This document shows positions 17,514 through 25,832 of a stretch of DNA of 64,000 bases, one piece after another. The position numbers and the translations under genes were made by a program. Position 1 is the first letter of the stretch. Each line of letters opens with the position of its first letter. The DNA comes from JBAWXE01 sp037144255. GTDB lineage: Bacteria; Bacteroidota; Bacteroidia; Chitinophagales; Chitinophagaceae. The notes beneath the pieces were generated by a model, which ran no database searches, was not told where the DNA came from, and saw only the letters and a program-made list of their open reading frames with translations. The stretch is taken from assembly GCA_037144255.1 (NCBI GenBank), contig JBAWXE010000004.1, positions 1 to 64,000 on the forward strand. The letters run 5' to 3'.

Positions 17514-17743
17514 TGTTATTTATTTAGAAATCAAGATGCTGAAACAGCAACAAAACATTCTGCAATTAGTTATTTACATCTTTTAAATAATCATTACGAA
17601 AATCAATTTCGTTTTCAAATTCTCACATTGGTATTTCAATTCTCATTCTCAAACTCATGGTTTCAAAATAAATAATATTATACCCAACAAATTAAAAATT
17701 CTATAAAAAATAATAAACGATATTTACTGATAAAATCAATTCA

Positions 17744-18775
17744 TTATTCTTTATTAAAAAGTGGATTCAGTGCATAGATCTTCTCTATGATATCAACAAC
17801 CTTCATTCCCTCAAGCGCATTTGTAGTGATCGTTGTTCTTCCTTTTAGCACATCCACTACATTTTCAATCACATAATGATGATTTGCAGCTGACCCTTTG
17901 TAAGCTCCATAATCATTCCCTGGGTTAGTGGGTGCTAATTCAGGTAATTGATAATCTCTGATATGGCAATATTCTACCTTATCCATATATTGTCCCCCTA
18001 TCTTCACAGAGCCATTTTCTGCTACGATTGTCATACTACTCTCCAAATTCTTATCCCAAACAGAGGTTGAATAACACATACATCCCATACCTCCATTAAT
18101 AAAATCAAAACTGACTACACCACTATCTTCAAAATCTGTTAATTCCTTATGATTATGATCTGTAAACCTTCCCTGTATATTTACTATATCTCCAAACAAC
18201 CAATATAGAATATCAATAAAATGTGAGAATTGAGTAAATAGAGTTCCACCATCTAGTTTCTTTGTTCCATGCCAACTTCCCTTTTTATAGTAACGATCAT
18301 CTCTATTCCAATAGCAATTGAGCTGCACCATATAGATATTACCCAATTTGCCAGACTGAACAAGCTCTTTTATCCACTCTGAGGGTGGAGAATATCTGTT
18401 TTGCATTACTGCAAATACTTGCTTATGTACATGCAATGCCTTAAACAATACTTTTTCAGCCTCAGCCTTATTTAGGGCCATTGGCTTTTCTATAACAACA
18501 TGCTTTTTTGCATCTAGACATTGTAATGCTTGTTGCGAGTGCAATCCATTTGGTGTAGCAATATTAACAACATCAATTTCTAGATCAGATGCTAATAGTT
18601 CTTCTATTGATGAAAAGAATTTGGTATTGAATTGATCTATATTCAACTCTTCTTTAGGCTTAACGTCTACAAGTGCTACCAATTCCGCCTCTTCATTACG
18701 AGATATCATCTCTGCATGACGTTTTCCTATATGCCCACAACCTACAACTGCGAATTTAATTTTCTTGTCTTCCAT
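17744..18775 (-). CDS. Gfo/Idh/MocA sugar dehydrogenase, WlbA/WbpB-like
   Basis: A 343-residue oxidoreductase with Rossmann motif FAVVGCGHIGKRHAEMI, EKPMALNKAEAE (catalytic-type Lys), NRYSPPSEWI and the active-site region LDGGTLFTQFSHFIDILYWLFG. This arrangement resembles WlbA/WbpB, which oxidises C3 of UDP-GlcNAc uronic acid on the way to 2,3-diacetamido sugars. The hexapeptide acetyltransferase at 20543-21115 resembles the matching WlbD/WbpD step. The third step, a WlbC/WbpE aminotransferase, would have to be the DegT enzyme at 15648-16754 or lie elsewhere. It starts 15 bases after the antiterminator gene. Confidence 0.72.
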   Translation of the reverse strand: MEDKKIKFAVVGCGHIGKRHAEMISRNEEAELVALVDVKPKEELNIDQFNTKFFSSIEELLASDLEIDVVNIATPNGLHSQQALQCLDAKKHVVIEKPMALNKAEAEKVLFKALHVHKQVFAVMQNRYSPPSEWIKELVQSGKLGNIYMVQLNCYWNRDDRYYKKGSWHGTKKLDGGTLFTQFSHFIDILYWLFGDIVNIQGRFTDHNHKELTDFEDSGVVSFDFINGGMGCMCYSTSVWDKNLESSMTIVAENGSVKIGGQYMDKVEYCHIRDYQLPELAPTNPGNDYGAYKGSAANHHYVIENVVDVLKGRTTITTNALEGMKVVDIIEKIYALNPLFNKE

Positions 18776-18790
18776 CTAATTGTGATAATT

Positions 18791-19282
18791 TTATTTGTTA
18801 GACTTTAATGCTTGTAGCGGTACATGTGCCACTATGTTCAAGCCTAACGATTTGATATATAAGATCGCTTTATTGCCCTGTAGACGGATAACAGAGCCTG
18901 TTTGTTCTTTCAAAGGCCCTTCCATTATCAAAACTGATTCTCCTTGTTTTATTTCAGTATCGCTCTCGATATTTTTATATTGATTGAGAAAGTCCTTTAT
19001 CATTTGTATCTCTTCATCTCTTACTATGCCTGGCTTTTTCAACCACCACAAGAACCTTACAGTACCTGGTGTATATAGAATCTGAATACTATCTAAATTG
19101 TAATCCATTAATTTAACAAATATGTAAGAACGAAAAACTGGCTCTTGCACTTTCTTCTTCCTATCACTCCATTGCTTTATTGTTTCTTGCAATGGACAGT
19201 ATACCTCAATGCCCTTTTCCTCTAATAAGCGTGCCACTTTTTTCTCATTACGGGATTTAGTATATAGCACATACCATGGCAT
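18791..19282 (-). CDS. UpxY-like NusG-family transcription antiterminator
   Basis: A 163-residue NusG paralogue. The NGN domain (WYVLYTKSRNEKKVARLLEE, YCPLQET, EPVFRSYIFVKL) covers residues 1-105. A C-terminal KOW domain (IKQGESVLIMEGPLKEQTGSV) covers about 112-163. Proteins of this type are encoded near the start of Bacteroidota capsule operons and, by binding RNA polymerase at the leader, let it read through the long operon. Its start overlaps the previous stop codon by one base (TAATG), so it is made together with the winged-helix regulator, just before the sugar genes. Confidence 0.9.
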   Translation of the reverse strand: MPWYVLYTKSRNEKKVARLLEEKGIEVYCPLQETIKQWSDRKKKVQEPVFRSYIFVKLMDYNLDSIQILYTPGTVRFLWWLKKPGIVRDEEIQMIKDFLNQYKNIESDTEIKQGESVLIMEGPLKEQTGSVIRLQGNKAILYIKSLGLNIVAHVPLQALKSNK

Positions 19283-19827
19283 TAGCTCTTAGATTTATAC
19301 TCCCATAGTAAAAGATGTTTCTGAGTTTGAATATCGCTTGCATATATCTCCATCCACTCTGTTGCATCATAAGTTAGAAACCTAATCTTCCGCTTTATGA
19401 GTTTCTCAGCTTTCGAAACCAGATTTACCAAATATTTCTTATCTATGTTTCCAATAAATACAATATCTATTATTCCGGAATCTTTCCCCAAGGCATAATC
19501 ACCAATTAAATACATCTTTTCCAACTGACCCAATCTGCTTATCACTGTCTCAATGATCTGATCTATACCAATATATTTCAATAAAATACTTCGAATATCC
19601 AAAAACAAAGGATGTAGTTCATTGACCTGATATATTTTTTTATTTCCTTGGTTAGCAGAGACAATCATTCCAGCCTCCTCAAATCGATTCAATTCAATCC
19701 GTATTGCATTAGTACTTTCATTAAATTCATCAGACAATCCACGTAAATAGGCAGTATTACTCGGGTTAATAAAAAACCTAAGTAATAATCTTATTCTGGT
19801 TCGTGAAGAAATTAATGCCTCAAGCAT
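19282..19827 (-). CDS. Winged-helix regulator with nucleotidyltransferase-like domain
   Basis: A 181-residue protein and the first gene of the long operon. Residues about 1-75 form an ArsR/MarR-like winged helix (SRTRIRLLLRFFINPSNTAY, LSDEFNESTNAIRIELNRFEEAGMI with the recognition helix, then a beta wing). Residues about 95-175 resemble a minimal nucleotidyltransferase fold (MYLIGDYALGKDSGIIDIVFIG), with the G-D/S-x-A-x-G and I-D-I elements of the MNT pattern. Acidic residues are only partly kept, so it may bind rather than transfer nucleotides. A role in controlling the locus together with the antiterminator next to it is likely, but not shown. Confidence 0.7.
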   Translation of the reverse strand: MLEALISSRTRIRLLLRFFINPSNTAYLRGLSDEFNESTNAIRIELNRFEEAGMIVSANQGNKKIYQVNELHPLFLDIRSILLKYIGIDQIIETVISRLGQLEKMYLIGDYALGKDSGIIDIVFIGNIDKKYLVNLVSKAEKLIKRKIRFLTYDATEWMEIYASDIQTQKHLLLWEYKSKS

Positions 19828-19911
19828 AGAATCAAATAGAATGTATCATTAAAAAATAATCAAGCACGTTTGGCAAGGCTTCGCCTCTGTCAGTCACATT
19901 CTGGCATCTAC

Positions 19912-19934
19912 AATGAGTAATAAAATTACTCATT
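19912..19934 (-). promoter_or_regulatory. Leader inverted repeat, possible antiterminator target
   Basis: A perfect 9-base inverted repeat (AATGAGTAA, loop TAAAA, TTACTCATT) lies in the predicted leader between promoter and first gene. The T-run follows it only on the plus strand, so it is not an intrinsic terminator for the minus-strand operon. Because an UpxY-like protein is encoded just downstream, it may be a pause or recruitment element. That link is inference. Confidence 0.4.
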
Positions 19935-20007
19935 TTTTGTAAAAAACAATACTAGTAGCCCTATTAATTACTTTATCAAAATGTAAATTATTATAACTAC
20001 ACGGCTG

Positions 20008-20037
20008 CAAATTTATATTAGCCAATATTGTGCCAAA
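20008..20037 (-). promoter_or_regulatory. Bacteroidota-type promoter for the glycan operon
   Basis: On the minus strand the box TTTG (20037-20034) is followed, after 18 bases, by TAAATTTG (20015-20008). This matches the Bacteroidota vegetative promoter pattern TTTG / TAnnTTTG, with spacing near the usual 18-20. Transcription would begin near 20000, about 175 bases before the winged-helix gene. It is the best match in this gap. Confidence 0.55.
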
Positions 20038-20542
20038 CTGATTGGTTATTAGGAATTATCTCTTTCCGAATTACAATTTAAATTATCGCTATAAAAAATA
20101 TAAAAAATAAAATCATTAACTAATTAAGGATAAACGAAATATTATAAATATACTCAACCCAAAAGTATCTGGATAACTTAGGTGATAACTTAAGCAGTTA
20201 AATAATATTACGTACTTATAAAGAAGAAAAATTACAATACAATTGACACCAACAATGCTACTTTGCATCTATTGTTGAATGAACTTAATGCACTGTACTA
20301 AAGGGTAGAAAATAAAATTTAGTCTTTTTAATATTAATAACGTGAAGCCCCTATTCATATAACAAAATAGCTAATAATATTGGATTTAGACATTAATGGG
20401 GATTATAGGAAATGTACAGAAATATATATCTACTCTCCTAACTATGCTAAAAAATATCATTGAAAACCAACAACTCAATTATTATTCCTTATAAATCAAT
20501 TGAAAACAACTCTATGAAGAATATGATAAACTGTATACTCGT

Positions 20543-21115
20543 CTATTTTACCTTTTCTACAGTTCCATTTACAAGTTTATAAGTAACTTCACTTTCAGAA
20601 CAAACTGCAATATTCTCTTTATTGAAATTCAACCGTTGGCCATACTCACTCATCCATCCAATTTGCTTTGCAGGATTTCCAACTACTAATGCATATGGTT
20701 CAATTTCTTTTGTCACAACAGATCCTGCTCCAATAAAAGCATATGCGCCAATATTATGCCCACAAACTATCGTTGCATTGGCACCTATAGTTGCCCCCTT
20801 ACCAACATGAGTTTTGGTATACTGACCACGCCTATTAACTGCGCTTCGGGGATTAATTACATTTGTAAAAACACAAGATGGACCTAAAAATACATCGTCC
20901 CCACAAGTAACACCAGTATATACAGATACATTATTTTGAATCTTTACGTTGTTACCTAATTCCACTTCTGGAGAAATAACAACATTCTGTCCTAGATTGC
21001 AATTAGTACCGATTTTGCATCCACCCATTATATGTGAAAAGTGCCAAATCTTAGTATTATCACCTATTGAACAACCTTCATCTATAACTGCTGTGGGGTG
21101 TGCATAATAATTCAT
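20543..21115 (-). CDS. Hexapeptide-repeat sugar N-acetyltransferase (WlbB/WbpD-like)
   Basis: A 190-residue left-handed beta-helix protein with many hexapeptide turns (IGDNTKIWHFSHIMGGCKIGTNCNLGQN, VKIQNNVSVYTGV, IGANATIVCGHNIGAYAFIGAGSVVTKEI, VVGNPAKQIGWM). The start YYAHPTAVIDEGCSIGDNTKIWHF is characteristic of UDP-2-acetamido-3-amino-glucuronate and dTDP-3-amino-sugar N-acetyltransferases. It could pair with the WlbA-like dehydrogenase or with FdtA/FdtB downstream; which one is open. It lies 41 bases after the tyrosine kinase gene, so it is probably the last gene of the Wza-Wzc operon. Confidence 0.8.
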   Translation of the reverse strand: MNYYAHPTAVIDEGCSIGDNTKIWHFSHIMGGCKIGTNCNLGQNVVISPEVELGNNVKIQNNVSVYTGVTCGDDVFLGPSCVFTNVINPRSAVNRRGQYTKTHVGKGATIGANATIVCGHNIGAYAFIGAGSVVTKEIEPYALVVGNPAKQIGWMSEYGQRLNFNKENIAVCSESEVTYKLVNGTVEKVK

Positions 21116-21156
21116 AAAAATGATTTTTTTCTAAAAATATTATCTCTGATAAACAG

Positions 21157-23664
21157 TTATTTCTTTTTAAAAAACCTTTTTAAAACACTAGGCTTTTTCT
21201 TCTCATCGTTATCAAAATAACCACTTCCATAAGAACCATATCCGTAACCATATCCGTAACCATATCCGTAACCATATCCACCACCATAACCATAACCATA
21301 ACCATAATAAGACCCACCACCCAATACCACATCATTGGCAACGATATTTAGTCTTGGCATTTTACTTGTTCTATTTAATTCATCTACCGCACGTACCTGT
21401 TGTTTATATGTATATGCTTGACGAACAATATATAATACCGTATCTGCAAATCTACTAATTAACTGTGCATCTGTAACCAAACCAATGGGAGCAGTATCAA
21501 TTACAATGTAATCATATGATTCTTTCAAGGAGGCAAATAATTCATCGACCCTAGGTAACATTACCAACTCTGCAGGATTAGGTGGTACCGGACCCGATGG
21601 AATAAAATCCAAATTCTCATTCACATTAGAATGTACAATGATCTGGCTCATTTCTACTTGTCCGATTGCATAGTTTGAAAATCCTATGCCATTATCAATA
21701 CCTAGGTTTTTAGAGATCTTTGGCTTTCGCAAATCTAATTCTAATAATATCACCTTTTTGCCAGAGATAGCCATTGTACTAGCCAAGTTAATAGCTACAA
21801 ACGATTTTCCTTCACCACTCATACTTGATGTAAGCATGATACATTTCTTATCCTTATTAGAAAGTACAAATTGCAAGTTAGTTCTCAATGCTCTGAATTG
21901 TTCAGCTAGTTGAGACCGACTATTTGCATGCACTGCTAGTACATTTCCTTCATCATAATGTCCTATTTCTCCTAGTATTGGAATACGGGTATTGCTGGTA
22001 ATATCATCTTTATTGATAACTCTGTTATCAAGCATACCTCTCAAATAAATAACAGCTATTGGTACTATTAAACCTATCAGTAAAGAAATATACATGATCT
22101 TAGAACTATTAGGACTAATAGGTCTTCCGCTTGCTCTAGCTGGGTCAATGATTCTTGCAGTTGCTACTGTAGATGATCTGGATATAGCTATCTCTTCTTT
22201 CTTTTTTAATAAAAATAAGTATAGCTCTTGTTTGATAGATTCTTTACGAGAAAAATCTAAGAAGATCCTTTGCTTTGCCGGCACTTTTCCAATCTCATTA
22301 TCTAATTCGTTTGTTCGCAACGCATATTCTTTGATCTTAACTCCTAATTCTCTCTTAATAGAATTTAAACTGCCTTTTATATCATTTCTTAAAATCTCCA
22401 ATTGTTGATCAATAATCCTTACTGTAGGGTTATTTTCCGTACTACTTAATAACAATTGTGATCTTTGAGCTTGTAAAGTATTGTAGTTAGCAATCTGAGT
22501 TGAAAACGTTCCCTCCTGTGTAACAAGTGATGTAGAACCATTACTTTCACCACCACTTGGTACCTTAGGAGGCTCAGGCAATAATGAAATAGGAAGTGTA
22601 TGTGTCTTATTGGCATTATCTTCCAAATACTTATCAAGAGAGGTTATGACACTTAATTCAATTTGATGCTCATTAAGTTGTTTTGAATATTCGCTTGTGT
22701 TCTTTAACAATATTTTGGATTGCTCATCTACATCGGTAAGTTTATTTTCTTTCTTAAATTGCTCAATATCCTTTTCAATACCCATCAAATCCTCACCAAC
22801 GTTTACAAGTCTGGCATCAATAAAATCAATAGTATTATTCGCAACTCTATTCCTATCATCAACATTTGCCTGCATATATACTTCCATCAATTTATCAAGT
22901 ATATCAGATCCTCTTTCCGGCAATTGATCTACCATTGACAATCCTATAATACTCACCTTGGGTGTCATTGGTGCTGCAGTAATTCTTGCTGCATATGCAT
23001 TCGCAATGTCACTCACAGGAGAAATATTAATAACATACTGATCTAATTCAGTAATTCGCTTTGTTAGAATTGGTATGCTTTCAATTACCACACTACCAAC
23101 AGACAACATTAGAGTATCACCCCAGCTACCCGTAATTTTCTTACCATGTTCTGTAATAGTAAAATGTTTGCTGTCTTTTGTTTGAAGTACGTAGTTGTAT
23201 GTTCTAGATATCATTGTATCCTGCCATTCAGGTACTAACCTAAACTTAAATGGTACCACGTCGTATAGTTCTACTGTTTTTACTCTTCCAGATACAAAAT
23301 AACGCACATTCAAATGAAGAGATCGTACTACTCGTTTCATTAATGTGCAACTCTTGAAAATCTCCACTTCATTTTCAACGGTATTTCTAGTAGAGATAAA
23401 ACCCATATTTTCAAACTGAGTTTCACCTCCTAGATTTCCTCCCTTTTTATCATCCTTCACCAAAATTTCTGAGCTGATACTATATAATGGAGTACAATAA
23501 CGTAAGTATAGATTGCCAATGAATAAAGCTATAACTACACATCCCACTACCCAATACCAATTGCGTAAAATAGAAGCTAGAATTTTTTTGAAATCAAACG
23601 AGCTCTGTTCGCTTATTATTGCAGCATTGTTATCTAACAATCCCTGATTTGTATTGTCCGCCAT
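21157..23664 (-). CDS. Wzc-like tyrosine autokinase / chain-length regulator
   Basis: An 835-residue inner-membrane protein. It has a Wzz domain (first membrane segment at about residues 33-52, second near 515-535, with a periplasmic coiled-coil region between). The cytoplasmic BY-kinase domain carries Walker A MSGEGKSFVAINLAST (about 613-628), Walker A' VILLELDLRKPK and Walker B YIVIDTAPIG. The last 60 residues hold a Tyr/Gly tail of about 15 GY units, then a basic end KRFFKKK. The tail is the expected autophosphorylation cluster. With the Wza-like gene 8 bases upstream and the phosphatase gene beyond, this is the export and length-control module. Confidence 0.93.
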   Translation of the reverse strand: MADNTNQGLLDNNAAIISEQSSFDFKKILASILRNWYWVVGCVVIALFIGNLYLRYCTPLYSISSEILVKDDKKGGNLGGETQFENMGFISTRNTVENEVEIFKSCTLMKRVVRSLHLNVRYFVSGRVKTVELYDVVPFKFRLVPEWQDTMISRTYNYVLQTKDSKHFTITEHGKKITGSWGDTLMLSVGSVVIESIPILTKRITELDQYVINISPVSDIANAYAARITAAPMTPKVSIIGLSMVDQLPERGSDILDKLMEVYMQANVDDRNRVANNTIDFIDARLVNVGEDLMGIEKDIEQFKKENKLTDVDEQSKILLKNTSEYSKQLNEHQIELSVITSLDKYLEDNANKTHTLPISLLPEPPKVPSGGESNGSTSLVTQEGTFSTQIANYNTLQAQRSQLLLSSTENNPTVRIIDQQLEILRNDIKGSLNSIKRELGVKIKEYALRTNELDNEIGKVPAKQRIFLDFSRKESIKQELYLFLLKKKEEIAISRSSTVATARIIDPARASGRPISPNSSKIMYISLLIGLIVPIAVIYLRGMLDNRVINKDDITSNTRIPILGEIGHYDEGNVLAVHANSRSQLAEQFRALRTNLQFVLSNKDKKCIMLTSSMSGEGKSFVAINLASTMAISGKKVILLELDLRKPKISKNLGIDNGIGFSNYAIGQVEMSQIIVHSNVNENLDFIPSGPVPPNPAELVMLPRVDELFASLKESYDYIVIDTAPIGLVTDAQLISRFADTVLYIVRQAYTYKQQVRAVDELNRTSKMPRLNIVANDVVLGGGSYYGYGYGYGGGYGYGYGYGYGYGYGSYGSGYFDNDEKKKPSVLKRFFKKK
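21234..21306 (-). repeat. Tandem 12-base repeat encoding the Tyr/Gly tail
   Basis: Plus-strand units CCGTAACCATAT are repeated in tandem (three exact copies at 21242-21277), followed by degenerate ACCATA units. On the minus strand they encode alternating Gly and Tyr at the C-terminus of the tyrosine kinase. Slippage would add or remove whole Tyr-Gly pairs without breaking the frame, so the tail may vary in length between strains. Confidence 0.8.
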
Positions 23665-23672
23665 TAAACTGT

Positions 23673-24485
23673 TTAGAATTTGATATTGAATTTAGTAGAT
23701 AATAATATGAGCACCGAAACAATTGACACGACATAAGTGATGTATCGGTCTTTTGATCCATCTGTTGTAGCAACATTAGTCTTGGCTCTATTGGGTTCAA
23801 CATATATGATATCCCTTTGCCTCAAATAAAAATATGGAGATGAGAATATATCAGTTGAATTCAAGCTGAATCGAATAAACTCTTTCTTACCTTGTTCCTC
23901 CCTAATTAATAATATATTTCCTCTTTTAGCTGAAATTGAAAGATCTCCCGCAAGGCCTATTGCATCTAAAATACTAGCTTTTTCACTTGGTATTGTAAAT
24001 GTACCTGAACGCATCACATCTCCTAAAACCGTGATATTAAAATTCGCAAAACGCACATTTACGACTGGACTCTTATAATATAATGATGCTAATTCATGTA
24101 TATCATCCCTAGCTTGTGTTATGGTTTTTCCTCCCACTTTAATTCTGCCAACCAATGGCAATTCAATAAATCCATGACTATCTACAAGAAAGCCAGAAGT
24201 TGATTCTTTACTATCGCCATTAGCATTAGGATTTATTGTACCAACAATTGCTGCGTTTGTTGATGCATCTATTGTCTGAACTGAAACATCCAATATATCG
24301 TTAGGTTGTATTAAAGGGTCTACAAATTCACTACCCTGAATGACCATAGGAATTGTTCGTATAGAGTCTGGAATATTCTTAAAATATGCAACATCTTTAT
24401 GCGTTTTGCAAGAGCTAAAAATAAATATATATATTATTGATAATAATATTATTTTCTTATTTTGTTTTGCATTCAATTGGTACAT
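23673..24485 (-). CDS. Wza-like outer-membrane polysaccharide export lipoprotein
   Basis: A 270-residue protein with a lipoprotein signal: a hydrophobic stretch KIILLSIIYIFIFSSC places the lipidated Cys at about residue 26. The poly-export domain follows (LIQPNDILDVSVQTID), and SLBB-like segments (GFIELPLVGRIKVGGKTITQAR, ITVLGDVMRSGTF) come after. Wza-type proteins form the outer-membrane pore through which the capsule or exopolysaccharide leaves. A C-terminal hydrophobic helix (YVVSIVSVLILLSTKF) fits the Bacteroidota form. It is the first gene of the export operon, after a 287-base gap without clear signals. Confidence 0.92.
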   Translation of the reverse strand: MYQLNAKQNKKIILLSIIYIFIFSSCKTHKDVAYFKNIPDSIRTIPMVIQGSEFVDPLIQPNDILDVSVQTIDASTNAAIVGTINPNANGDSKESTSGFLVDSHGFIELPLVGRIKVGGKTITQARDDIHELASLYYKSPVVNVRFANFNITVLGDVMRSGTFTIPSEKASILDAIGLAGDLSISAKRGNILLIREEQGKKEFIRFSLNSTDIFSSPYFYLRQRDIIYVEPNRAKTNVATTDGSKDRYITYVVSIVSVLILLSTKFNIKF

Positions 24486-24772
24486 TTTTGTACAAATTTT
24501 GAAAAAAGTAAATGAATAATCTATCCAACTGATCTACTAGGTGGATACAAAAAAGAATAAAAATAAATTATTATTTACTAAAAAATAAGGATATCAAATA
24601 ACTATGTCTCACCACTATATTTACAGCAAATATCATGCCTTTCTATAAAAAAACTATGTTCATTTTCACAACTTTAACTTATTCTCATACTTATTGCAGT
24701 ATAAGAATTAATTTATTTCCTACCAATGACATGATATTGGATGTGATGAAATGTTATTAAGCAACTATGTTT

Positions 24773-25558
24773 CTAATTAGATAACAATTGTGCATTCAAA
24801 AATGGGTAATCACGTAATGTATTAAAGGAATTGGACAGCATTAGCTTTTTTAATACTTCTGCGTGCCTGATATGATGCATATCTGAACCACAATAATCAT
24901 ATAGGTTTTTCCCTATCATTGAATCGGCAATATCCTTTACAATACGTCCATAATACCCTGACAATGAAATGGTATTCAATTGAAACAAACAACCCCTATC
25001 CTTGAGTTCACTATAAATATTAGGTTTATTATGAAAAAAAGAATATCGTTCAGGATGTGCCAAAATTGGACGATATCCATAGGTTTGTATTTTGAAAATT
25101 GTATCAAATAATCCCATTGGCTCAAAAACAAATGAAAATTCAATCAATATTTCTTTATTTCTAATGGTTAGAAGTGGTTCGTTTTCTAATAATTGCATAA
25201 AATGATCATCTACAAAATATTCGGCAGCTGCCTTTATGGGCATATCGATATTATTTTCTTTCAATGCCTGTTGTAGACCATGTAGACCTTGTAGTATAGT
25301 TGCTGTAGTATTGGGGTAATGATCGAATTTAATATGGGGAGTAGTAATAATATTTCTGAAACCCATTGCATGCATCTCCCGTATGAGCATAATACTATCT
25401 TCGATAGTTTGAGCACCATCATCAATACCAGGAATAAAATGGGAATGAATATCTGTTTGTAGAAAAGACCAATCTGATCCTAGATGTGATTCCTTCAACT
25501 CAGTTTGTTCATCATCATTATCTTTTTTCTTAATAAAATTGAATATTTTTGATAACAT
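24773..25558 (-). CDS. CpsB/YwqE-type PHP tyrosine-protein phosphatase
   Basis: A 261-residue cytoplasmic enzyme with the PHP fold. Metal ligands are visible in TDIHSHFIPGIDDGAQTIEDSI (about residue 36), TPHIKFDHYP, LAHPERYSFF and CGSDMHHIRH. Family members remove phosphate from the tyrosines of the Wzc-type kinase and so set the capsule assembly cycle. The kinase gene lies two genes downstream. A 274-base gap precedes the gene and 287 bases follow it; it is probably its own unit. Confidence 0.9.
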   Translation of the reverse strand: MLSKIFNFIKKKDNDDEQTELKESHLGSDWSFLQTDIHSHFIPGIDDGAQTIEDSIMLIREMHAMGFRNIITTPHIKFDHYPNTTATILQGLHGLQQALKENNIDMPIKAAAEYFVDDHFMQLLENEPLLTIRNKEILIEFSFVFEPMGLFDTIFKIQTYGYRPILAHPERYSFFHNKPNIYSELKDRGCLFQLNTISLSGYYGRIVKDIADSMIGKNLYDYCGSDMHHIRHAEVLKKLMLSNSFNTLRDYPFLNAQLLSN

Positions 25559-25832
25559 TTCTAATAAATAAATATCTGATAGTTAAAACAATTATTGTAG
25601 TTTCTTTTTAGAAAAAATAGCTTCTAAATTATAAGAGTGTATTGTTTTGCACCATAATGTAATTAGATTATCATAAAACTACAACAAAATTATTCAAATA
25701 ACTATGCTGTTATTAACTAGCAATTTAATTTAATAATAAAATTAACATTTGTTAATCACATGTTATCAATAATATTCAAATTTAACAATAAAAATATAAG
25801 AAATTATTACTAATAAGTACAACAATTTTATT

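Larger units (their letters stand above)
19828..20542. other. Gene-free leader/intergenic region of the glycan operon
   Basis: No reading frame of note lies in these 715 bases. They separate the Wza-Wzc-acetyltransferase operon from the long operon led by the winged-helix gene. The segment nearest 19827 holds a promoter (20008-20037), an inverted repeat (19912-19934) and a small hairpin AGGCGAAGCCT (minus strand, 19876-19886), so the transcript would have a leader of about 170 bases. The rest (20040-20540) is very AT-rich; I see no further signal there. Confidence 0.6.

Noticed and set aside
17514..17743. Possible small gene or promoter between the WlbA-like and fdtA genes
   Set aside because: No start with a plausible frame over 60 codons on the operon strand and no TAnnTTTG box; only AT-rich sequence with short TTCTCA-like repeats.
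19912..19934. Intrinsic terminator
   Set aside because: The T-run follows the hairpin only on the plus strand, where no gene ends; it cannot stop the minus-strand operon.
25742..25755. TTAACA-TT-TGTTAA dyad
   Set aside because: Arms of only 6 bases in strongly AT-rich DNA are expected by chance.
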